A stretch of DNA of 34,726 bases. It comes from CAZFXZ01 sp964523165. GTDB lineage: Bacteria; Patescibacteriota; Patescibacteriia; JACRDY01. Below are positions 30,120 to 34,726 of the stretch, piece by piece. Location of the stretch: contig CAZFXZ010000003.1 of NCBI GenBank assembly GCA_964523165.1, forward strand, positions 1-34,726, in the 5' to 3' direction. A program made the position numbers and the translations under genes. Position 1 is the first letter of the stretch. Each line of letters begins with the position of its first letter. The notes below the pieces were generated by a model, which was not told the origin of the DNA, did no database searches, and saw only the letters and a list, made by a program, of their open reading frames with translations.

Positions 30120-30326
30120 ATGAGAACAACACCAACGAATATACGGCTGAGAGATCTCCGGATCAAGAAAGGGCTGACCCAGTACCAGCTTGCTCGGATT
30201 CTCGGATTTCGCCATAACACGGCGATCAGTCGATACGAGACAGGCCGGAAGCGGCCGAATCTTGAAACTGCCCAGCGAATCGCCCTCGCGCTGGGAGCAA
30301 CAGTCGAAGAGGTCTTCCTGCCGTGA
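30120..30326 (+). CDS. Cro-like HTH-XRE protein, 68 aa
   Basis: A single XRE helix-turn-helix domain: IRLRDLRIKKGLTQYQLARILGFRHNTAISRYETGRKRPNLETAQRIALALGATVEEVF, with nothing added. It is the first gene after the rightward promoter and is transcribed away from the repressor. By position and size it is a Cro counterpart, competing for the TTAAGCAA operators; this is inference. No SD is evident. Confidence 0.85.
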   Translation: MRTTPTNIRLRDLRIKKGLTQYQLARILGFRHNTAISRYETGRKRPNLETAQRIALALGATVEEVFLP

Positions 30327-30379
30327 ACAGGAATGCGAGATCAATAAAAGTGTGAGGTCACTCTTATGAATCGCAACAC

Positions 30380-30658
30380 ATGTCACAACCAAAAAAAGAC
30401 GAGGAAGCCCTCATGGGGCTTACCAAGAACGCTCTCGCCGATGTTCTCGGCCGAGAGCCTACCAAGCAAGAGGTTTGGCGTGTCCATGCTGGCTTCAAGC
30501 GCATGGCATTCATGCTATTGGATCACTTAGATCACATCAAAAAGTATGACGACAAAAATCCTGATCAAGAGACTTATCCAGAGGATCTGGAAGCGGATGA
30601 CTCGGAAGCCCCCGACTCGGAGGGAACTGTTGGCACGGAGGGAGAGTCTCCTAAGTAA
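30380..30658 (+). CDS. Hypothetical early protein of the element, 92 aa
   Basis: Not recognised. N-terminal helical region (GLTKNALADVLGREPTKQEVWRVHAGFKRMAFMLLDHLDHIKK), then a very acidic, probably disordered C-terminus (DLEADDSEAPDSEGTVGTEGE). An internal ATG at 30413 preceded by GAGGA is a possible alternative start. It lies between the Cro-like and replication-like genes, so it is an early gene. The acidic tail is reminiscent of DNA mimics, but that is only suggestive. Confidence 0.65.
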   Translation: MSQPKKDEEALMGLTKNALADVLGREPTKQEVWRVHAGFKRMAFMLLDHLDHIKKYDDKNPDQETYPEDLEADDSEAPDSEGTVGTEGESPK

Positions 30659-30758
30659 TTTCACAATCCGCGAATTAGAAAATACGACCATGCGCCGGGA
30701 CTTCTGTCGAGCTATGGACAACATCGACCGAGCCCTGCCCAAGGCCAGAGAGTGGTAG
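30630..30758 (+). CDS. Possible 42-aa ORF overlapping the preceding gene
   Basis: A TTG start at 30630 has GGAGGG 5 bp upstream. The product is MARRESLLSNFTIRELENTTMRRDFCRAMDNIDRALPKAREW, read in another frame and overlapping the 30380 gene by 29 bp. It is basic and helical. Supported only by the SD and protein-like composition. Confidence 0.35.
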   Translation: MARRESLLSNFTIRELENTTMRRDFCRAMDNIDRALPKAREW

Positions 30759-30761
30759 ATA

Positions 30762-30813
30762 GCGCCTTACTCTCCCCTCAATGGCGCCAGACGTGAAGGG
30801 AGGAATAAGGCGC
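30762..30813 (+). promoter_or_regulatory. Hairpin ahead of the replication-initiator-like gene
   Basis: GCGCCTTA (30762-30769) pairs with TAAGGCGC (30806-30813), with partial inner CTCCC/GGGAG pairing that would bury the only SD-like GGGAGG upstream of the gene. No T-run follows, so it is more likely a translational or RNA-processing element than a terminator. Confidence 0.5.
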
Positions 30814-30851
30814 GATCCGTGAGGTCGATCACGCCTTTATTATCCGTGGCC

Positions 30852-31388
30852 ATGTCAGATGAAAAAATCAAAGTAAGGGACGTAAGAAATGGCGATTGGT
30901 ATTGGGTCAGCAAAGTGCTTCTCGATGAGTATGGCGACAAACTCAAACCAATCGGCATCGCAATTTATAACTGCCTGGCGGCACATGCTAACCAGGAGGG
31001 TTTTTGTTTTCCATCCCACAAGCACATTGCCGCAAAAATAGGGGCAAGCATCTCGAGCGTGCAAAGAGGCATTCGAGATTTGATCAAACTTGAGATCATC
31101 CGCAAGACCCGACAACGCTATCACAATGTTTATTACCTGTTGAAAGTAGATAGGTCATATAGACCGAACTCAAACAAGCTCGGTCAGTCAGACCGGCACA
31201 TCGGTCATACAGACCGGTCAGATCAGTCAGCCGGAACTACTAACAAGAATAAAGAAAAATATTTAAATAAAAAGAATTACGCAGGTTTTGAAAAAATTGG
31301 GGATAACTTGAGCGAATTGAAATCAAAGCTCGTTGAAAAAATGTCGATGGGTGGTTCAAAAAAGAGATCGGCAATGGATGACACCTAG
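30852..31388 (+). CDS. Replication-initiator-like winged-helix protein
   Basis: 178 residues from ATG 30852; a GTG at 30819 is in frame. The N-terminal domain (WYWVSKVLLDEYGDKLKPIGIAIYNCLAAHANQEGFCFPSHKHIAAKIGASISSVQRGIRDLIKLEIIRKTRQR..NVYYL) is the HTH_36/phage O N-terminal type winged helix found in plasmid and phage replication proteins. A hydrophilic linker and a short lysine-rich C-terminus follow. No nuclease or helicase motif, so it would recruit the host helicase. The linker-coding DNA (31153-31280) carries three iteron-like repeats and an AT-rich tract, as in phage lambda gene O. Role inferred from fold, gene order and these repeats. Confidence 0.7.
   Translation: MSDEKIKVRDVRNGDWYWVSKVLLDEYGDKLKPIGIAIYNCLAAHANQEGFCFPSHKHIAAKIGASISSVQRGIRDLIKLEIIRKTRQRYHNVYYLLKVDRSYRPNSNKLGQSDRHIGHTDRSDQSAGTTNKNKEKYLNKKNYAGFEKIGDNLSELKSKLVEKMSMGGSKKRSAMDDT
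31153..31280. other. Candidate replication origin inside the initiator-like gene
   Basis: Repeats GGTCATATAGACCG (31153-31166), GGTCAGTCAGACCG (31182-31195) and GGTCATACAGACCG (31203-31216), each with GGTC...GACC dyad symmetry, plus a degenerate fourth from 31216. An AT-rich tract follows (about 31237-31280). The layout matches lambdoid origins. Confidence 0.6.
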
Positions 31389-31399
31389 CTTGCCCGTTA

Positions 31400-31430
31400 G
31401 CCGTCCGGGGCGTAGTCGACCCCGGACGGC
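31400..31430 (+). other. Strong 11-bp hairpin after the initiator-like gene
   Basis: GCCGTCCGGGG/CCCCGGACGGC with a 9-nt loop, 12 bp past the stop. There is no T-run, so it could be a transcript-stabilising 3' structure, a rho-type pause or a DNA-level site such as a recombination or nicking structure. Confidence 0.6.
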
Positions 31431-31479
31431 GACGATTATTAATTAACCATGATCGAGGATATCTGAGGCCGGAGCCCGA

Positions 31480-31593
31480 ATGGCACACGAACCGTTCTTT
31501 GACGTTGATGCCTCTGTTGCCAATCAGAACGGGAACCTACGTCGGGTTGGCAACAGACCACCTCTGGAAAAACAACTATGGATAACAACATAG
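31480..31593 (+). CDS. Possible 37-aa ORF ahead of the zinc-ribbon gene
   Basis: ATG 31480 has GGAG at 31471-31474. It encodes MAHEPFFDVDASVANQNGNL... and overlaps the next start by 16 bp. It contains the inverted repeat GTTGCCAA/TTGGCAAC (31516-31523 with 31547-31554). It may be a small coupled gene or just the structured leader of the zinc-ribbon gene. Confidence 0.35.
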   Translation: MAHEPFFDVDASVANQNGNLRRVGNRPPLEKQLWITT

Positions 31594-31865
31594 GCAATTG
31601 CCCACATTGCACGAGGATCATCTTCAAAGATGCCATTTTCAATTCCGAGGCCTCATTCTCCACGCGTTGCCCTCACTGCAACAAAGCCGTAAGGGTAATC
31701 ATCAAACACAAAGTTGAGATCACACTTATAGCGGTAACAGATGAACGCAAGCCAAAGAAAGGTCCCGGGCCCGGCATCGTTGTAGTAATCCTTGCGCTTT
31801 ATCTGCCGACCATCATTCATCATGTGATGAGTCACGCAGACGATATAATCGATATTCTGACATAA
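31578..31865 (+). CDS. Zinc-ribbon protein with C-terminal membrane helix
   Basis: 95 residues. Two CxxC knuckles (NCPHCTRI and RCPHCNKAV) form a zinc ribbon at about 8-36, then beta strands (VRVIIKHKVEITLIAV), a basic Lys/Pro/Gly linker and one membrane helix (GIVVVILALYLPTIIHHV) with a short tail. No enzyme motif. Last plus-strand gene of the element block before the bidirectional terminator. Possibly a membrane-tethered DNA- or protein-binding factor; function unknown. Confidence 0.7.
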   Translation: MDNNIGNCPHCTRIIFKDAIFNSEASFSTRCPHCNKAVRVIIKHKVEITLIAVTDERKPKKGPGPGIVVVILALYLPTIIHHVMSHADDIIDILT

Positions 31866-31889
31866 CCCAAGCCCCTTGAGAGATGAAAA

Positions 31890-31920
31890 CAAAAAGGAGC
31901 TACGGTGTAGCCCCTTTTTG
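31890..31920. terminator. Bidirectional terminator between convergent blocks
   Basis: CAAAAAGG(A)GCTAC pairs with GTAGCCCCTTTTTG. There is a T-run on the plus-strand side and the complementary T-run on the minus strand. It serves the zinc-ribbon gene and the 32002 gene. Confidence 0.85.
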
Positions 31921-32001
31921 CCATTTGTTTGCCCCTGTGGCGAGCTTTGCCAAATGGTTCAATCTTTGATCCACTTTGCCCACGGGTTCTTAAGCACACC
32001 A

Positions 32002-32496
32002 TCACGGGTTCCTTGGACTTGTTGAAACAAATGGACCAACATTCACAATCATATTACGCGATGGACTGTATAATATGGCTTTTTGAGAAACTGTATATAT
32101 CAAAAGTTTATCTCCATTAACCGCCTCTTTGTAAAACGCCTGTTGCGATGCAAGAGTTTTTGTATCATTAACAGTTGCAATCACTGGCGTTTCTTCACTT
32201 GGTAGAATAATCAATTTGCCAACTTTTTGTATCAACTGTTTAGCTTCCTGCTGTTGTTGTGCGGCCTGAAGCTCGGGATTTTTATACACTCTTAGTTCCT
32301 GATAAAATTTGTACGATAATCCTATCGCAACTAAAAACACAATAACAAAAGCCAACTTCGCTCCTCTGCGAATTTTACGCCATTTTGTTTTAGGCGGCTC
32401 TTTTATGTTATTCCCAAACACAGTAGGCGATTCGTACTGCTTTTCAGTAAAATCTGTTTGAGAATTATCAATTTTATTTTTCGTTACTTTAGTCAT
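32002..32496 (-). CDS. Single-pass membrane protein with a CPR-type C-terminal domain
   Basis: 164 residues. A polar N-terminus (about 1-45) is followed by one membrane helix (LAFVIVFLVAIGLSYKFY, about 49-66), a short Gln-rich coiled-coil stretch, and an extracytoplasmic domain VGKLIILPSEETPVIATVNDTKTLASQQAFYKEAVNGDKLLIYTVSQKAILYSPSRNMIVNVGP. That domain (P.E.P.IATV.D...L..Q.F...A..GDK.LIY....KAILY.P..N.I) is, to my recollection, common in CPR genomes and unassigned. ATGA overlap with the upstream surface-protein gene implies co-translation and probably a shared surface structure. Confidence 0.75.
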   Translation of the reverse strand: MTKVTKNKIDNSQTDFTEKQYESPTVFGNNIKEPPKTKWRKIRRGAKLAFVIVFLVAIGLSYKFYQELRVYKNPELQAAQQQQEAKQLIQKVGKLIILPSEETPVIATVNDTKTLASQQAFYKEAVNGDKLLIYTVSQKAILYSPSRNMIVNVGPFVSTSPRNP

Positions 32497-33809
32497 AAAT
32501 TACTACCAACTTTCTTTCGTTTAGCTATTGTTAGTATAGCAAAAATTACAACAATAATCAAAATTATCAAAAACCAAGAAAAATTGGTTGGCACTATAGA
32601 TTGGTTATCCGCCAAAGTAACTAAAAAATATGATAGGTGATCAGCGGAAATTACCACATCAGTGCTTGTAAGTTCTTGTATGCTCACCGGGCTCCATTCA
32701 GAAGAATCTTCGGGACGCTGAAATACCCTTACCTTTTTTTCATGCAAAGCCTCTGGCAGTGGTAATGTAATCAAAATATCCTTATCAAATTTCTGAACCA
32801 ACACACCATTACTGTTTTTGGCGTAAATGTGAAAGATATAACCCTGACCTTTTTGTGGTAATCCTTGAAAGTTAACACTAGAGAGATCAATTTGTTGGGG
32901 GTTATTTTCAGCAATAAAAGTCAGTTGTTCGGGGCTTGTTTTTGGAGATACATTAATGATAATCTTGCCGAAATTTAGGACTTCTTGTTCTAGCTTACCT
33001 GCTTGTTCTGGTGTTATGACCAGCGGATTATTTTGTATGAAAGAGTTTGTTGGTTCTGGTTTGGTTTTTGGAAAAACAATTTTTGGTGGAACAACTTGAC
33101 ATCCCGGGCCTGAACAGCCAGGAAATGTTATTACTTCTGGTATTGATGGCGTATTGGTGACAGGAGGGGTATTAGCAGGAGTGGGTTGAATTATTCCACC
33201 ACCTCCACCACTACTTCCGCCGCTACCGCCGGAGCCTGAACCGCTCGATTGATTACGAACCGATGCTGGTCGCCAATCTGTTTGAACGCATGAAGAAGCT
33301 GACGAGCAATCAAACTTTATCCAACCAAAATTTTGGCTCCATGCGTAACCGGCAAGTTTACCGTCAGAGCCAACGGTGACCTTCGCATTATTATTAGACG
33401 AACAATTATCAGTCTCCTCATTTGCGCAACTAAAACTGATCCATCCAGTGTTTTCTCCCCACGCATAACCTGACAATTCACCAGCGTCGGTATTTGCCAC
33501 TTTAAAATTACTACTCCCGCAAGAACTTGTATTGGAACAATTAAGTGAAATCCACCCAACTCCCGGCCCCCACAAATATCCCGTTAATTCACTGTCAGTA
33601 ATATGTACATCGTAGGGTGATGGTGTATCCCAAAATATCTTTTCTGTATCAGCTGTCCCAGACGACCAAAGCCCTGCAGTATTATCAAGAAGTATAGATG
33701 TATAACTACTACCTACCGTGCCATCAGTGGTAGAGGCAAAAGCAAAATAAATAGGCAAAAAAGAGAGCAGAAGAATTACAAAAATAAATTTCCTTCGTAG
33801 CTTATACAT
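32493..33809 (-). CDS. Surface protein with three GYxW-type repeats and C-terminal anchor
   Basis: 438 residues. Signal peptide (FIFVILLLSFLPIYFAFA), then three repeats of about 45 residues: LTGYLWGPGVGWISLNC, LSGYAWGENTGWISFSC and LAGYAWSQNFGWIKFDC, each followed by Cys pairs, which suggests disulfide-bonded units. A Gly/Ser-rich linker, a Pro/Thr-rich stretch and a beta-rich domain follow (ITPEQAGKLEQEVLNFGKIIINVSPK...SSEWSPVSIQELTSTDVVISADHLSYFLVTL). It ends in a membrane helix (NFSWFLIILIIVVIFAILTIA) and a basic tail. Predicted to be anchored and displayed outside the cell; ligand unknown. AT-richer than the chromosomal genes to the left. Confidence 0.8.
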   Translation of the reverse strand: MYKLRRKFIFVILLLSFLPIYFAFASTTDGTVGSSYTSILLDNTAGLWSSGTADTEKIFWDTPSPYDVHITDSELTGYLWGPGVGWISLNCSNTSSCGSSNFKVANTDAGELSGYAWGENTGWISFSCANEETDNCSSNNNAKVTVGSDGKLAGYAWSQNFGWIKFDCSSASSCVQTDWRPASVRNQSSGSGSGGSGGSSGGGGGIIQPTPANTPPVTNTPSIPEVITFPGCSGPGCQVVPPKIVFPKTKPEPTNSFIQNNPLVITPEQAGKLEQEVLNFGKIIINVSPKTSPEQLTFIAENNPQQIDLSSVNFQGLPQKGQGYIFHIYAKNSNGVLVQKFDKDILITLPLPEALHEKKVRVFQRPEDSSEWSPVSIQELTSTDVVISADHLSYFLVTLADNQSIVPTNFSWFLIILIIVVIFAILTIAKRKKVGSNL

Positions 33810-33814
33810 AAAAC

Positions 33815-34300
33815 TTAATTGGTATTCAGAAGCAGTTCAGCTTTTTTTGCCAAATCAAATAAAATACCAATTTCATCTATTGATAATTTCCTAGGCTTAG
33901 TGTCTTTTACGCAAAAAACCCCGATTGGTGCTCCAGTTACAGAATCCCGGATTGCAAACCCAGCATAAAACCGTATATATGGAGGTCCAACTACATAAGG
34001 ATTCTCCTTGAAACGTTCATCTTCCAATGTGTCACTAACCATAAAAATATCCATCGATAAGAGTGCCCACCCGCAAAATGATACCTCGCGCGAGCCTTCT
34101 TTCATATCAAGACCTTGGCATGATTTGTACCACTCACGATCGGTGTCAAGAATGGAGACGGTTGATATCGGAACGTGCAATTTTTCGGTAGCTTCTCTTG
34201 TTAAGGCATCATATTTTGGATCTGGTTTAGTGTCCAAAATGCCTAGGCGATGCACAGCTTCTAATCTTTCTTTTTCATTGTTTGGTATTGGTGCTTTCAT
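33815..34300 (-). CDS. Stand-alone GAF domain protein
   Basis: 161 residues, one GAF domain: ERLEAVHRLGILDTKPDPKYDALTREATEKLHVPISTVSILDTDREWYKSCQGLDMKEGSREVSFCGWALLSMDIFMVSDTLEDERFKENPYVVGPPYIRFYAGFAIRD, closely following the GAF sensor consensus (R...LR..GILDT....FD..T..A......PIA..SL.D..R.WFKS..G...RE..R..SFC). No output domain (kinase, GGDEF or HTH) is attached. It lies 5 bp from the surface-protein gene on the same strand, an odd partner. It may bind a small molecule and signal through partner contact. Confidence 0.85.
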   Translation of the reverse strand: MKAPIPNNEKERLEAVHRLGILDTKPDPKYDALTREATEKLHVPISTVSILDTDREWYKSCQGLDMKEGSREVSFCGWALLSMDIFMVSDTLEDERFKENPYVVGPPYIRFYAGFAIRDSVTGAPIGVFCVKDTKPRKLSIDEIGILFDLAKKAELLLNTN

Positions 34301-34317
34301 ATTTTTAATTTTTACTG

Positions 34318-34726
34318 TTAATTATTTTCATTTGATACCGGGTCCAGAGCTATCGTTGGCTCTGGATCGGGTGTGGCTATTTCCTGTGCCACTTCTGGGC
34401 TTTGGTCTGATTCTTCAACCGCTTCAGGTTCGGAGGTTATGTCTTCTGGAGTCTCTTCGACCACAGGTTCCAATATTTCTGGATTAGAATCAATGATGGT
34501 ATTGTTTGATTGTTCTTCAATAGCACTATTGTTATTAGATTCTATTGCCGAATCAGTTGGTATAGAGTTGTTGTTATCGTCCGTAACAATTCCATCAGAA
34601 GATCCATTGCCATGGTCATTTGACGGTTGTGGATTAGTATTTATTTGTTGATTGCTATTTTGGAGTAAGACATCGAGTTGGTCTTTGGTAATGCAGGTCT
34701 CATTGTCCTGTGTACCGACACAGAGC
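34318..34726 (-). CDS. C-terminal part of an Asn/Ser/Glu-rich protein (5' end outside the window)
   Basis: About 136 codons are visible, ending at TAA 34318. The sequence begins LCVGTQDNETCITKDQLDVLLQNSNQQINTN, then becomes low-complexity and acidic (NNSAIEEQSNNTIIDSN, EPVVEETPEDITSEPEAVEESD) with Pro and Thr. It looks like a disordered extracellular or spacer tail of a larger secreted protein whose N-terminus lies beyond the edge. The Cys-containing start may be the end of a folded domain. Co-oriented with the GAF and surface genes. Confidence 0.65.
   Translation of the reverse strand, partial: LCVGTQDNETCITKDQLDVLLQNSNQQINTNPQPSNDHGNGSSDGIVTDDNNNSIPTDSAIESNNNSAIEEQSNNTIIDSNPEILEPVVEETPEDITSEPEAVEESDQSPEVAQEIATPDPEPTIALDPVSNENN

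Noticed and set aside
30546..30629. Upstream extension of the 30630 small ORF
   Set aside because: It would overlap most of the 30380 gene without an SD; only the TTG at 30630 has an SD at proper distance.
30762..30800. Second att site resembling the tRNA-Ser 3' end (CTCTCC near GCCAGA)
   Set aside because: Matches are only 6 bp and out of order; no convincing second end of the element is in the window.
31400..31430. Rho-independent terminator after the initiator-like gene
   Set aside because: The stem is strong but no T-run follows, so it is listed as an unassigned hairpin.
1..34726. Alternative genetic code (TGA as Gly, as in some CPR lineages)
   Set aside because: TGA ends several well-defined genes such as ruvB and the flippase at the expected length, and no in-frame TGA interrupts conserved domains.

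Overview
The window looks like a chromosome segment of an uncultivated Patescibacteria (CPR) bacterium, probably Parcubacteria-like. This is inference from gene content: many small orphan proteins, ATP-grasp peptide ligases next to a PKD-7TM protein, polytopic GT-C and DUF2079 surface-glycan proteins, GYxW-repeat surface proteins and a CPR-type GIY-YIG mini-protein. TGA ends several well-recognised genes (for example ruvB and the flippase), so the standard bacterial code applies.

Layout. 1-4089: a partial gpsA-like gene and a class A penicillin-binding protein on the minus strand, diverging from a small orphan gene across overlapping -35 boxes. 4076-11017 (minus): one tight operon, yebC - ruvC - PKD/7TM protein - ATP-grasp/retropepsin-like fusion - three more ATP-grasp ligases; this is probably a ribosome-independent peptide or amino-acid ligation pathway coupled to a membrane protein. 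11072-14150: orphan genes with strong Shine-Dalgarno (SD) sites and their own promoters and terminators, around a phosphosugar isomerase gene. 14196-18988: three large membrane proteins, two GT-C-like and one DUF2079. 19041-19660: tRNA-Gly(GCC), a GIY-YIG endonuclease ORF and tRNA-Leu(UAA), each tRNA accompanied by a partial copy carrying palindromes. 19740-21698: dihydroorotase and another orphan. 21770-27362: an operon with ruvB, a small membrane protein, a PH-domain protein, a flippase, an O-antigen-ligase-like protein and two hypotheticals. 27394-27659: two tandem 88-bp palindrome-bearing partial tRNA-Ser copies, then intact tRNA-Ser(CGA).

From 27660 rightwards lies an integrated mobile element. 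It has a large serine recombinase whose 3' end runs antisense through tRNA-Ser, a repressor with an apparently inactive S24 domain, palindromic operators in a divergent control region, a Cro-like HTH protein, and a replication-initiator-like protein whose own coding sequence holds iteron-like repeats followed by an AT-rich tract, an arrangement like phage lambda O/ori. After a bidirectional terminator at about 31890-31920 come AT-richer minus-strand surface genes: a TM protein, a GYxW-repeat protein, a GAF protein and a partial Asn/Ser/Glu-rich protein. I cannot tell whether these belong to the element.

Most notable: (1) all three tRNA genes have an adjacent truncated copy whose D-arm or T-arm carries or is replaced by a CCCG...CGGG-type hairpin, one of them with a GIY-YIG endonuclease gene; (2) the lambda-like control and replication block; (3) two apparent translation start styles, near-leaderless housekeeping genes against SD-led orphan cassettes.
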